Source: Hyphomicrobiales bacterium (GTDB lineage Bacteria > Pseudomonadota > Alphaproteobacteria > Rhizobiales > Rhizobiaceae). Taken from it: a stretch of 64,000 bases of DNA. The stretch spans positions 201,154 through 265,153 of the forward strand of contig UBZP01000014.1 of NCBI GenBank assembly GCA_900469965.1. The letters run 5' to 3'. Shown in pieces: positions 18,307 to 27,107 of the stretch (positions within the stretch are counted from its first letter, which is position 1; every line of letters begins with the position of its first letter). The notes under the pieces are model-generated. The model had not been told where the DNA came from. It did not search any database and saw only the letters and a list, made by a program, of their open reading frames with translations. The translations under genes and the position numbers were made by a program.

Positions 18307-19067
18307 TCCGTGATCTCCGCGACATCCGGCGTTTCCCAGGCGAGATGCTGGCCGCCGTCAAGGGCGATCATCTGCCCCGTAATCGAAGGCGTGTCGACCA
18401 GAAAACGGATCGTCCGGCCGAATTCGTCGAGCCCCGGCCCGGACTGCAGGAGCAGCGCCGCGGTCTGGGCCTGGAAATCCTCTTCGCTCTGGCGCTCGTT
18501 TGGCAGCGTCGGCCCGGGGCCGATGGCGTTGACGCGGATGCGCGGCGCGAGCGCCTGCGCCATCGTCCGGGTCGCCATCCACAGCGCCGATTTCGACAGC
18601 GTGTAGGAATAGTAGCGCGGCGTCGGGTTCCAGACGCGCTGGTCGATGATGTTGACGATCAACCCGCCCGACCCGGACGGCAGCTGCCGGTCGAAGTCGC
18701 GGGCGAGGATCGACGGCGCGCGGACATGGACGTCGAAATGGCGGTCCCACAGCGCACTGTCGAACCGGCGCAGGTTGTCGGGCTTGAACAGGGAGGCGTT
18801 GTTCACGATCACCCCCAGCGGGCCGAGCGCCTCGACCGCCCGCCCCACGAGTTGTTCGGTGGCCGCCGCGTCGGCAAGGTCGCACTCCAGCGCAACCGCG
18901 CGCCCGCCTTTCCCGGTGATCTCGGCGGCGATCCGCCGGGCGCTTTCGATCGACGCATTGGCATGGATCGCGACGGCGAAGCCATGCGCGGCCAGGTCCT
19001 CCGCGATCGCGCGGCCGATCCTCTGTGCCGCCCCCGTCACCAGCGCTGTCCGATGAAGAATTCTCAA
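18303..19067 (-). CDS. SDR-family oxidoreductase, FolM/pteridine reductase-like
   Basis: 254-residue NAD(P)H-dependent reductase with a Rossmann fold: TGAAQRIG (11-18), NNAS (89-92) and the YxxxK pair Y155/K159. The usual catalytic Ser position is Asp (D142 in NIIDQRV). This replacement, together with an Arg-Ile-Gly in the glycine motif, is characteristic of pteridine reductases and E. coli FolM, so the substrate may be a dihydropterin. That assignment is an inference from these residues. The gene overlaps uvrC by ATGA and is the first gene of that pair. Confidence 0.82.
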   Translation of the reverse strand: MRILHRTALVTGAAQRIGRAIAEDLAAHGFAVAIHANASIESARRIAAEITGKGGRAVALECDLADAAATEQLVGRAVEALGPLGVIVNNASLFKPDNLRRFDSALWDRHFDVHVRAPSILARDFDRQLPSGSGGLIVNIIDQRVWNPTPRYYSYTLSKSALWMATRTMAQALAPRIRVNAIGPGPTLPNERQSEEDFQAQTAALLLQSGPGLDEFGRTIRFLVDTPSITGQMIALDGGQHLAWETPDVAEITE

Positions 19068-19430
19068 TGATATGCCCGCGTCGCGTTGCCTTTGCTTAAC
19101 CTGCCACAGATATAGAGATTAACGCCGGGCCTTGAACCGGGTCTCGCAAAACATTTCCAAACAATTAACAGATGCGTGGAGCCGTCGCAATCTGGCGCGG
19201 TTATCCAAGTATATTTCGTGTAATTTAGAATATGGTTAACAAATACCCTGTTGTGTAAAAGCAACATCTAAATCTGGTCACGGAGACGACACAATCAATT
19301 CACATTTCGGCTCTTTCAAATCCTCAATCTTTATTCAATTTCAACTCAACCGGGCTATCCGAACGATGATTTAATGATGCCGAGTTGGCGCGTAATTTGC
19401 CGGCGGCATGGAATGCAAAGGAGAATTCGC
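19068..19430. promoter_or_regulatory. AT-rich divergent regulatory region before the porin gene
   Basis: A 363-base gap between the SDR gene and the outer-membrane protein gene, much richer in A and T than the coding DNA around it. It probably carries the promoters of both and a long leader for the porin mRNA. GTTGTGTAAAAGCAAC (about 19250-19265) is a short inverted repeat. AAAGGAG at 19418-19424 is a strong ribosome site for the porin. I see no gene in it. Confidence 0.45.
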
Positions 19431-20072
19431 ATGCGTACCCTGATCCTCACCCTGATGGCCTCCGCCATGTCGATTGCAGCCCTCCAGTCCGCCCGCGCGG
19501 CCGACGCAGTCGACCAGATCCCGCAGGCTCCGGCTGCCGAATATTCCGAGCCGGTCGCCAGCGGCAACTGGGCCGGCGGCTATGCCGGTGGTACGGTGAC
19601 CTGGCAGCATGGCAACTTCGAAAAGCAGAGCGGCAACGGTGCCAACGGCTTCGGCGGCGGCGTCTACGGCGGCTACAACATGCAGAGCGGCCAGCTGGTC
19701 TACGGTGGGGAAGCCGACGTCAACTATTCCGGTATCGATTCGGAGAACCGCTTCCGTGAGGCCAAGCAGGGCGTCAACGGCTCGCTGCGCGCCCGCGTCG
19801 GTGTCGACCTGAACCCGGTCCTGCTCTACGGCACCGGCGGTGTCGCCGCCTCGCGCGCCAAGATGGAAGACAGCACGTCCTCGGACAAGAAGACCATGCT
19901 CGGCTGGACGGCCGGCGTCGGTGCCGAAACCTTCGTCACCAACAACGTCACCGCCCGCGTCGAGTACCGCTACACCGACTACGGCAGCAAGGACTTCGAT
20001 CTGGACAGCGGCAAGGTCTCCGCCGGCCAGGACGAACAGAGCGTTCGCGTCGGTATGGGCGTGAAGTTCTGA
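19431..20072 (+). CDS. Outer-membrane beta-barrel protein, Omp25/Omp31-like
   Basis: 213 residues with a clear signal peptide (cleavage after ARA, residue 23). The remainder alternates polar and hydrophobic residues as in an eight-stranded barrel: WAGGYAGGTVTW, FGGGVYGGYNMQSGQLVYGGEADVNYSG, LRARVGVDLNPVLLYGTGGVAASR, VEYRYTDYGSKDF, and a final strand SVRVGMGVKF ending in Phe, the barrel-assembly signal. The family is abundant in Rhizobiales outer membranes and gives surface stability or weak porin activity. Strong ribosome site and own terminator. Confidence 0.9.
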   Translation: MRTLILTLMASAMSIAALQSARAADAVDQIPQAPAAEYSEPVASGNWAGGYAGGTVTWQHGNFEKQSGNGANGFGGGVYGGYNMQSGQLVYGGEADVNYSGIDSENRFREAKQGVNGSLRARVGVDLNPVLLYGTGGVAASRAKMEDSTSSDKKTMLGWTAGVGAETFVTNNVTARVEYRYTDYGSKDFDLDSGKVSAGQDEQSVRVGMGVKF

Positions 20073-20096
20073 TCCTCCCGATCAGCACGATGAACA

Positions 20097-20128
20097 AAAG
20101 GCCGGGTGCGCAAGCGCCCGGCCTTTTG
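20097..20128 (+). terminator. Intrinsic terminator after the porin gene
   Basis: The strong stem AAAAGGCCGGG / CCCGGCCTTTT lies 24 bases after the stop. The A-run on the left means it could also serve the opposite strand. Confidence 0.85.
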
Positions 20129-20205
20129 CATTGCATGGCATGGTCGTGAGTTCACTCTTCACCGCGCGTCCGCGCGGTGAAGAAAGGCCATTCCTGTCGT
20201 GTTTC

Positions 20206-20796
20206 TCAATCCTTGAACTTCGCATAGTCCGGGAACACCGCCTCGAAGCGGGAGAGGTAGCGCTTCAGCTTCGGGCGGCCCTTCTGCCATTTTCCGGCAA
20301 AGCGCAGCTCGATGTAGCGCAGCATGGCGGCCAGCGCGAAGTGGCCGCCGTGCGGCTTCTTGCCGAGGCGCGGCATCGTCTTCTCGAGCTGGTCGAGGGC
20401 GCGCTCGACCTTTCCCCACTGCCGGTCGATCCAGGGCTGGTGCACCTTCTCTTCCGGCCGGAAGCGGCGCTCGTAGACGATCGCGAGCAGGCTGTCGCAG
20501 ATGCCGTCGGCGGTCGCCTCCAGCACGTCCGCCTCGGTGCGCTTGGCGGAGGAGCGGGGATAGAGGCTGCGGCCGGTCTGGCGGTCGATGAAATGCATGA
20601 TGGCGCGGCTGTCGTAGATCCCCAGGCCCTCGTCGGTGACGAGCGTCGGGATCTTGCCGAGCGGATTGGCGGCGATCAGTTCGGCCGGGTCGGTATTGGT
20701 GTCGGTGGCGACATGCTCGGCGTCGAGCCCGGCATAGTGCGCGGCCATGCGCACCTTGGTGGAGTAGGGCGAGGCCGAGGAATAGAAGATCTTCAA
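20206..20796 (-). CDS. Glutathione S-transferase family protein (YibF-like)
   Basis: 196 residues. The N-terminal thioredoxin-like domain begins MKIFYSSASPYSTKVRMAAHYAGL, with the active-site Ser/Thr region SPYS and the glutathione-binding NPLGKIPTLV and YDSRAIMHFI (Ser after Asp). The C-terminal domain is helical. The overall pattern is that of the small YibF/Gst-like group of unknown substrate. The gene lies 34 bases downstream of the RNase T2 gene on the same strand and may be its last operon partner. Confidence 0.88.
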   Translation of the reverse strand: MKIFYSSASPYSTKVRMAAHYAGLDAEHVATDTNTDPAELIAANPLGKIPTLVTDEGLGIYDSRAIMHFIDRQTGRSLYPRSSAKRTEADVLEATADGICDSLLAIVYERRFRPEEKVHQPWIDRQWGKVERALDQLEKTMPRLGKKPHGGHFALAAMLRYIELRFAGKWQKGRPKLKRYLSRFEAVFPDYAKFKD

Positions 20797-20830
20797 GGGT
20801 TTTCTCCTGTTGGGTGCCGAAGGGTCCGGC

Positions 20831-21628
20831 TCAGCGGACCGGCGGCTGGGTGATGGTGTTGGCCCGGCAGGCGGCGCGGTCCACCTCCGGGCAGTCTCGG
20901 AAATTCAGATCCGGCGTCAGGCAGATGCGGATCTCCTCGAGCCGGCCGCCGTCGCAGGTCACAGCCAGGCCGCGTGCGGAAAGCCCCGGATTGGCGGCGA
21001 CCAGCGCCGCCTCGATCTCCGCCGGGCCGGTGCGGCCGCCATCGGCATCCTCGACCGCATCCGGCAGCTCGACGCGCTCGAAGGCGGCGCGGGTGACGGC
21101 GAGGTAGTCGCGCTGCGTCAGCCCGGAGCAGCTGCCGTGCTTGCGCCACTGGTGGCCGATCAGGCCCATCGAGGGGATGATGTCGAGATAGGCGCGGCCG
21201 AGCGCGGCGGGAACCCGGTCCGGCTCGCGCGAGCGGCAGAACTCCGGATGGCCGCGCTCGAACTGCGGCCAGAGCCCGTGCACGATGAAGCCGGCGCGGC
21301 GGCCGGTCCGGCACTGCTCGCCATTGCCCGAGGAGTCGTTGTCCATGCACCAGGTCGGCGACCAGGAGAGCGACAGCACGTAGAAATCGAAGCCGTGGCC
21401 GATCGGCACGGAGGCCGGCCTTACCGGGGACGACGCGGGGCGCTGCCCGCCGGCGGAGGGCTGTGGCGTCGTCACTGCCGGAGCGCCGCCTTGCCCGGAC
21501 GCCTTGCCGTCGCCGGAGCGCGGCTGCTCGTCGCTGCAGCCGGCAAGGGCAAGCGGCAGGGCGGCGGCGAGGGCGAACGCGGCAAGGCGGGCGGCGCGGC
21601 GCCGGGAAGGGGAGGTCTGGTCGGTCAC
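20831..21628 (-). CDS. RNase T2-family ribonuclease, predicted lipoprotein, with Glu-to-Gln change in the active site
   Basis: 265 residues. A basic start (SRRRAARLA), hydrophobic core and lipobox LAGC put Cys31 as the lipidated residue, anchoring the enzyme in the envelope. A Pro/Gly/Ser-rich linker (about 32-75) follows. The RNase T2 domain has its first catalytic segment VHGLWPQ with H117, and the second GHQWRKHGSC with H159, K163 and H164. The residue that is normally the catalytic Glu is Gln160. Paired cysteines suggest disulfides, consistent with export. Likely role: scavenging of extracellular or periplasmic RNA. Six bases separate it from the gene upstream. Confidence 0.88.
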   Translation of the reverse strand: MTDQTSPSRRRAARLAAFALAAALPLALAGCSDEQPRSGDGKASGQGGAPAVTTPQPSAGGQRPASSPVRPASVPIGHGFDFYVLSLSWSPTWCMDNDSSGNGEQCRTGRRAGFIVHGLWPQFERGHPEFCRSREPDRVPAALGRAYLDIIPSMGLIGHQWRKHGSCSGLTQRDYLAVTRAAFERVELPDAVEDADGGRTGPAEIEAALVAANPGLSARGLAVTCDGGRLEEIRICLTPDLNFRDCPEVDRAACRANTITQPPVR

Positions 21629-21634
21629 GGCTCT

Positions 21635-22090
21635 CTATCGAAGCGAAGCGCAGGCGGCTCCGTAGACATACCAGGGATCGAGCCCCGGGATGCAGAACTC
21701 GATGCTGCGGCCGATGCCGGCAAAGCCGAACGGCGTCTCGATCAGGTAGACGAGCGGCCGGCGGCTGCCGTCGGTGAGCGTGGCGTAGGCGAGGCAATAT
21801 TCCCGCTGCACGGAGGACATGTACTGGTTGAACGGCTCATAGCGGCTGAGCCGCATCCGGCCGATCTCGTAGATCGACAGGTCCCGGTGGATGTAGTTCG
21901 CCGCCTTGTATTCGAAGCGGCTGGTGATGAAGCGGAGCACGCCGGGATCGGCGCAGGCGCCCGCCGGCGCGCCCTCGGCATAGGCGGGGACGGCAGCACC
22001 CCCCGTCTCGTAGTCGGCGGCGGTCGCCGGCACGGCCGACAGGGCGACGGCGAGGATGGCTGCCATGCGTGCGGCACTGGTGACGGTCAT
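21635..22090 (-). CDS. Exported protein of unknown function, 151 aa
   Basis: A signal peptide (MTVTSAARMAAILAVALS, cleavage after ATA near residue 24) precedes a compact domain with four cysteines in the mature protein (GACADPG, REYCLAYA, IEFCIPG, GAACASLR). Tyr-rich stretches (YIHRDLSIYEIGRMRLS, DPWYVYGAAC) are notable. I recall similar short cysteine-bearing proteins being widespread in Rhizobiales, with no known function. It is six bases upstream of the RNase T2 gene, so the two exported proteins are probably co-expressed. The reading frame stays open far upstream inside rlmJ; only this ATG gives the signal peptide. Confidence 0.72.
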   Translation of the reverse strand: MTVTSAARMAAILAVALSAVPATAADYETGGAAVPAYAEGAPAGACADPGVLRFITSRFEYKAANYIHRDLSIYEIGRMRLSRYEPFNQYMSSVQREYCLAYATLTDGSRRPLVYLIETPFGFAGIGRSIEFCIPGLDPWYVYGAACASLR

Positions 22091-22215
22091 GTTCCCCTCC
22101 GGCGGCGCCCTCCGGTGCGGCGGGCGTCCGGGGCGCGTTCCATTCCGGCCCGCGAATCCCCGGTGGTGCAGGGGATGGGCCGGATTTTGAGATTGCGTCC
22201 CGCAGGCGCCTTCGG

Positions 22216-23079
22216 TCAAGAGGCGACTTGGCCCTCGCCGGCGATCCAGAAGCAGCGCGAGGAGGCGAAGCGGTCCTGCCGCAGCCGTTCCTTCAAGAAC
22301 GGCAGCAGCCGGCCGAGCTCGTCCTTCAGCGTGAACGGCGGATTGACGACGATCAGCCCCGAGCCCGACAGCCCCGTCGTCTCGCGGTCGCTCTTCACGG
22401 AAAGCTCGGCGCAGAGCATCTTCGGAATGCCGAGATCCTTCAGCGCCTTGTGGAACGCCGTGATCGGCGCGCCCTTCTTCAGCGGATACCAGAGGCAGTA
22501 GACGCCGCCGGGAAAGCGCCGCCAGGCTTTCGCGAGCCCTTCCGCAAGCCGCTCGTATTCGCCTTCGATCTCGAACGGCGGGTCGACCAGGACGATGCCG
22601 CGCTTCTCCTTCGGCGGCAGGTGGGCGCCGAGCGCCAGCCAGCCGTCGAGATGGGTGACGCGGCTCTGGAAGTCGCCGTCGAACAGCCGGTGCAGGCTCT
22701 CGTAGTCGTCCGGGTGCAACTCCATCGCCGACAGCCGGTCCTGCGGGCGGAACAGCATGCGCGCGAGCTTCGGCGAGCCGGGATAGAGGCGCACGCCGCC
22801 GTCCGGATTGAGCGCCTTCACCGTCTCGAGATAGGGGGCGAGCAGGTCCGCCATCTCCGCCGGCAGCTCGCCGTCCAGCAGCCGGCCGATGCCGTCGCGC
22901 CATTCCCCGGTCTTCTGCGCCTCCTCGCTGGAGAGCTCGTAGAGCCCGAGCCCGGCATGGGTGTCCAGCACCCGGAAGGCCTTGTCCTTGGCCTGCATGT
23001 AGGTGACGAGCCGCGCCAGCACCGCATGCTTGAGCACGTCGGCGAAGTTGCCTGCATGATAGATGTGGCGGTAGTTCAT
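22216..23079 (-). CDS. rlmJ: 23S rRNA (adenine-2030-N6)-methyltransferase RlmJ
   Basis: S-adenosylmethionine-dependent enzyme that methylates A2030 of 23S rRNA. 287 residues, the normal length. MNYRHIYHAGNFADVLKHA is the hallmark start, VLDTHAGLGLYEL is the SAM-binding motif, VLVDPPFE is in the centre, and VVNPPFTL is the NPPF catalytic motif of adenine-N6 methylases. It is divergent from the molybdopterin oxidoreductase gene with about 100 bases between them. Confidence 0.96.
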   Translation of the reverse strand: MNYRHIYHAGNFADVLKHAVLARLVTYMQAKDKAFRVLDTHAGLGLYELSSEEAQKTGEWRDGIGRLLDGELPAEMADLLAPYLETVKALNPDGGVRLYPGSPKLARMLFRPQDRLSAMELHPDDYESLHRLFDGDFQSRVTHLDGWLALGAHLPPKEKRGIVLVDPPFEIEGEYERLAEGLAKAWRRFPGGVYCLWYPLKKGAPITAFHKALKDLGIPKMLCAELSVKSDRETTGLSGSGLIVVNPPFTLKDELGRLLPFLKERLRQDRFASSRCFWIAGEGQVAS

Positions 23080-23180
23080 CCCGATACCGAAGCCTGCGTT
23101 TCCGTGATGGGCCCATCAATTGTTGCGATGGGAGAATTTTATGCCTTCTTGGCGCTTCCGCCCTGCAATATACAAATGCC

Positions 23181-25301
23181 ATGAACGTTGCGACCCCTCA
23201 TCTCGGCAAAAGCCGGATCGGCCATTCGGTCTGTCCCCATGACTGTCCCTCCGCCTGCGCGCTCGACATCGAGATCGGCGCGGACGGCCGCATCGGCAAG
23301 GTGCGCGGCAGCGCCGACAACAGCTACACCGCCGGCGTCATCTGCGCCAAGGTCGCCCGCTATGCCGACAGGCTCTACCACCCCGAGCGGCTGCTGAAGC
23401 CTTTGCGGCGCAAGGGCGAGAAGGGCGGCGGCGACTGGCAGGAGATCGCCTGGGAGGACGCACTCGACGCGATCGCCGATGCCTTCGTCAAGGCCGAGCA
23501 GGCGCACGGCAGCGAGGCGGTCTGGCCCTACTACTATGCCGGCACGATGGGGCAGGTGCAGCGCGATTCGATCGACCGGCTGCGGCACGCCAAGCGCTAT
23601 TCCGGCTTCTTCGACAGTATCTGCACCAACACCGCCTGGACCGGCTACGTCATGGCCACCGGCAGCCTGACCGGGCCCGACCCGCGCGAGATGGCGAAAG
23701 CCGACTGCGTCGTCATCTGGGGCACCAACGCGGTCGCCACCCAGGTGAACGTGATGACCCATGCGATCCGGGCCCGCAAGGAGCGCGGCGCCAAGCTCGT
23801 CGTCATCGACATCTACGACAATCCGACGATGAAGCAGGCCGACATGGCGCTGAAGCTGCGCCCCGGCACCGACGCCGCGCTCGCCTGCGCCGTCATGCAC
23901 ATCGCCTTCCGCGACGGCCATGCCGACCGCGCCTACATGGAAAGGTTCGCCGACGATCCCGCCGGCCTCGAGGCGCATCTGGCGACGCGCGGCCCGGAAT
24001 GGGCGGCCGCGATCACCGGGCTCTCGGTCGAGGAGATCGAGGCGTTCGCCCGCCTCGTCGGCGAGACGAAGCGCACCTTCTTCCGCCTCGGCTACGGCTT
24101 CACCCGCAGCCGCAACGGTTCCGTCTCCATGCACGCCGCCTGTTCGGTGGCGACCGTGCTCGGCTCCTGGCAGCATGAGGGCGGCGGCGCCTTCCACAAC
24201 AACGGCGGCATCTTCCGGCTCGACAAGCGCGAGCTGATGGGCCTCGACCTCGTCGATCCCGACATCCGCGAGCTCGACCAGTCGCAGATCGGCCGGGTAC
24301 TCACCGGCGATCCGGTGGCGCTGCGCGGCCGCGGCCCGGTGACGGCGATGCTGATCCAGAACACCAACCCGGCCAACATCGCCCCCGAGCAGCGGCTGGT
24401 GAAGCAGGGCTTCCTGCGCGGCGACCTCTTCACGGCCGTGCACGAGCAGTTCATGACCGATACGGCCAAGCTCGCCGACATCGTCCTGCCGGCCACCATG
24501 TTCGTCGAGCACGACGATCTCTATCGCGCCGGCGGCCACCAGCACATCCTGCTCGGCCCCAAGCTCGTCGAGCCGCCTGCGACCGTGCGCACCAATCTCT
24601 TCGTCATCGACGAACTGGCGCGGCGCCTCGGCGTGTCGAACATGCCGGGCTTCGGGCTGAGCGAGCGCGAGCACATCACCCGCATGCTGCCCCACTACGA
24701 GATCGACTATGACGGGCTCGCGGAAGCCAGGTGGATCGATTGCCAGCCGGATTTCGACACCGCCCACTATGCCAAGGGCTTCGGCCATCCGGACGGCAAG
24801 TTCCGTTTCCGCCCGCAGTGGACGGAGACGCCCGCGCCGAACCGCCCGCCGGCCTCGATCGGCCTGCTCGGCCCGCATGCGGCGCTGCCGGAATTTCCGG
24901 ACTATGTCGAGGTGATCGAGGTGGCGGATGCCGAACACCCGTTCCGCCTCGCCACGCCGCCGGCCCGCACCTACCTTAATTCCAGCTTCACCGAGATGAA
25001 GTGGTCGCGCGAGCGCGAGGGGCGGCCGGAGGTGATGATCCATCCGGACGATGCGCGGGCGATGGACGTTGCCGACGGCGACGTCGTCAAGCTTGGCAAC
25101 CGGCGCGGCGAGATCCGCCTGCATGCCAGGGTGACGGACGAGGGCAAGCCGGGCGTGCTGATCTGCGAGGGCATCTGGCCGAACGGCGCCCATCTCGACG
25201 GCGAGGGCATCAACGTGCTCACCGGCGCCGATCCGGTCGCCCCCTATGGCGGCGCGGCCGTCCACGACAACCGCGTCTGGCTCAGGAAAGAGGCCGCATG
25301 A
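23181..25301 (+). CDS. Molybdopterin-dependent oxidoreductase with one Fe-S cluster
   Basis: 706 residues of the DMSO reductase superfamily. The N-terminus holds a four-cysteine cluster site, C18-x3-C22-x3-C26 and C55 (VCPHDCPSAC, VICAK), for a [4Fe-4S] cluster. Cofactor-binding segments follow: VVIWGTNAVATQVNV, LGYGFTRSRNGS, GAFHNNGGIF, and a C-terminal domain near QTYL/RTYLNSSF and DGDVVKLGNRRGE. The possible Mo ligand is the Cys in DSICTNTAWTGY. There is no Tat signal, so it is cytosolic. Its substrate is unknown. nudK overlaps its stop by ATGA. Confidence 0.88.
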   Translation: MNVATPHLGKSRIGHSVCPHDCPSACALDIEIGADGRIGKVRGSADNSYTAGVICAKVARYADRLYHPERLLKPLRRKGEKGGGDWQEIAWEDALDAIADAFVKAEQAHGSEAVWPYYYAGTMGQVQRDSIDRLRHAKRYSGFFDSICTNTAWTGYVMATGSLTGPDPREMAKADCVVIWGTNAVATQVNVMTHAIRARKERGAKLVVIDIYDNPTMKQADMALKLRPGTDAALACAVMHIAFRDGHADRAYMERFADDPAGLEAHLATRGPEWAAAITGLSVEEIEAFARLVGETKRTFFRLGYGFTRSRNGSVSMHAACSVATVLGSWQHEGGGAFHNNGGIFRLDKRELMGLDLVDPDIRELDQSQIGRVLTGDPVALRGRGPVTAMLIQNTNPANIAPEQRLVKQGFLRGDLFTAVHEQFMTDTAKLADIVLPATMFVEHDDLYRAGGHQHILLGPKLVEPPATVRTNLFVIDELARRLGVSNMPGFGLSEREHITRMLPHYEIDYDGLAEARWIDCQPDFDTAHYAKGFGHPDGKFRFRPQWTETPAPNRPPASIGLLGPHAALPEFPDYVEVIEVADAEHPFRLATPPARTYLNSSFTEMKWSREREGRPEVMIHPDDARAMDVADGDVVKLGNRRGEIRLHARVTDEGKPGVLICEGIWPNGAHLDGEGINVLTGADPVAPYGGAAVHDNRVWLRKEAA

Positions 25302-25915
25302 CGAAGTTCCGGGAAGCGAGGATCGACGTCGTCTCCGACGAGACGCTGTCCGACAACTGGTACCACCTGCGCAAGGTCACCTTCGACTATACCGGCTCCG
25401 ACGGCCACACCGTCCGCCTCGACCGCGAGGTCTACGACCGCGGCAACGGCGCCACCATCCTCCTGCACGACCCGAAGCGCGACACCATCATCCTCGTCCG
25501 CCAGTTCCGCATGCCCGCCTACCAGAACGGCCACTCCGGCTGGCTGCTGGAGACGCCGGCCGGCCTGCTCGACGGCGACCACCCGGCCGACGCCATCCGC
25601 CGCGAGGTGATGGAGGAGACCGGCTACCGGATCGGCGAGGTCAGGTCGCTCTTCCGCGCCTTCATGAGCCCTGGCGCCGTCACCGAGCTCGTGCATTTCT
25701 TCGCAGCCGAGATCGACGCCTCCGTCCGCGAAGGCGCCGGCGGCGGCGCCGATCACGAGGACGAGGACATCGAGGTCGTCGAACTGACCCTCGACGAGGC
25801 GGCCCGGATGATCGAAACCGGCGAGATCTGCGACGGCAAGACGATCATGCTGGTGCAATGGGCGCTGGCGCAGCGGAGACCGCCAAACGTTTCGCCGGCC
25901 GGGGGCAGGAGGTGA
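25298..25915 (+). CDS. nudK: NUDIX hydrolase, GDP-mannose pyrophosphatase (NudK-like)
   Basis: 205 residues. Hydrolyses GDP-mannose or related nucleotide sugars to GMP and sugar phosphate in E. coli NudK. The Nudix box is recognisable (GLLDGDHPADAIRREVMEET), with REVMEETGY intact; the first Glu of the box is His. The downstream match to NudK is strong: MSPGAVTELVHFF, GGADHEDEDIEVVEL, MIETGEICDGKT. The frame is open further upstream within the preceding gene, but the ATG overlapping that stop gives the family N-terminus. The next gene's GTG overlaps its stop. Confidence 0.92.
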   Translation: MTKFREARIDVVSDETLSDNWYHLRKVTFDYTGSDGHTVRLDREVYDRGNGATILLHDPKRDTIILVRQFRMPAYQNGHSGWLLETPAGLLDGDHPADAIRREVMEETGYRIGEVRSLFRAFMSPGAVTELVHFFAAEIDASVREGAGGGADHEDEDIEVVELTLDEAARMIETGEICDGKTIMLVQWALAQRRPPNVSPAGGRR

Positions 25916-26712
25916 AAGTCCTGTGCCTGAACGGCTGGGGCGGACGACTGCATGAGCGGCTTGTCGCCTTCCTGAAGGCCGTGTCTCCGGATGTATTGTG
26001 CCTGCAGGAGGTCGTCCACAGTCCGCAGGCGGACAAGGACTGGCTCACCTACAGGGATGGCGATCACGTCCTGCCGCAGCGGGCCAACTTCTTTCGGGAC
26101 GTCGCGGCCGCGTTGCCGGCGCACACCGCTATATTCTGCCCGGCCGCCTAGGGCGAGCTGTGGGATGGGGATCGGTCCGTCCCCTCCCGGTGGGGGCTCG
26201 CGACCTTCGTATCCGGCGCCTTTCCGGTCACCGAGCAGGCGCAGGCGTTCGTGCACGGGGCTTTCTCGCCCCACGGCTACGGCGCGCATCCGAGATCGCG
26301 CAACGCCCATGCCGTCCGCATCTTCGACTACGAGAGAAACCGACCCGTCTGCATTGTCCACATGCACGGCCTGCGCGATCTGCGCGGCAAGATGGACACG
26401 CCCGAACGGAATGCCCAGGCGCATCGTTTCGCGGACCTGGTCAGGGGCATCGCGCAGCCTGGCGACGCCCTGGTCGTCTGCGGCGACTTCAATGTCGAGC
26501 CATCGAGCGACACGTTCCAGATCCTCGGGGACCTGGGGCTGAAGGAACTGGTGACGGCCAACGGCTTTACAAGCACCCGGAGTGCCTCATACAAGAAGCC
26601 CGGTCGATACGCCGACTACATGCTGGTCAACGACCGTGTCGAAGTCCGCAATTTTACGGTCGTCACCGATCCGGAAGTGTCGGACCACTGCCCGTTGCTG
26701 CTGGAGATTTGA
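25912..26712 (+). pseudogene. Endonuclease/exonuclease/phosphatase family gene with an in-frame amber stop
   Basis: The frame starts at GTG 25912, which overlaps the nudK stop, and encodes a DNase I-like fold. It has LNGWGG at the start, the metal-binding LCLQEV, then GDFN (VVCGDFNVEPSS), ADYMLVND and the catalytic VSDHCPLLLEI at the end. A single TAG at 26149-26151 interrupts it in the first third, between PAA and GELWDGD. The reading continues in the same frame with full family similarity to 26712, and all other motifs are intact, so the loss is recent (a CAG-to-TAG change would do it) or the stop is an assembly error. An ATG at 26251 could restart a fragment. Substrate unknown. Confidence 0.85.
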
Positions 26713-27107
26713 CCTAGCCGCCGGTCAGCCTGTCGGTGGGCGAGGGCGGTGCCGCAACCCTGATCCTGCCGTCATCCATCGCCACGTTCCCGGGCGCGCC
26801 GGGGGTAGGGGCACGGTGCTCCGGTTGAAGTGTTATCCAGTAACACGGCGATGCCACCAATTCGGCATGAGCGCGCCCACGTACGCTTTGCGCCAATAAG
26901 AGACATTCGACCAAGTCGGATGGATGACCGCCTTGGGCCGAGATATCAGCCGAGGCAGTTTCCTCCTTGCGCCACGATAGAATTTTTGCCGTCGAAGCCG
27001 CGAAGGGCCTTCACGACCCAAACCGGACGCTAGCTGCGCATTGATATTTCGGCAGACCGAAGAACTTGCTGCGCAAGTTGTGCTTGCATAATAATGCAAG
27101 ATATTGA
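26713..27107. other. Low-GC intergenic stretch with repeat-like debris
   Basis: 395 bases without a believable gene. From about 26850 the base composition drops relative to the flanks. At about 26880-26915 there is GCTTTGCGCCAATAAGAG followed by ACATTCG, which resembles a degenerate intergenic motif that I recall as scattered in many alphaproteobacterial genomes (GCTTTGCGCC, A-rich, GACATT). The identification is from memory and uncertain. Confidence 0.35.

Noticed and set aside
19068-19430. Small gene in the AT-rich gap before the porin
   Set aside because: A 67-codon minus-strand frame overlaps the SDR start but has no ribosome site and a composition typical of AT-rich non-coding DNA.
23139-25265. 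Long minus-strand frame opposite the molybdopterin oxidoreductase
   Set aside because: Shadow frame with no recognisable domain; the plus-strand gene has an intact Fe-S motif and family sequence.
26251-26712. Separate gene downstream of the amber codon
   Set aside because: It is the same frame and same domain as the upstream part, so it is treated as the remainder of one broken gene.
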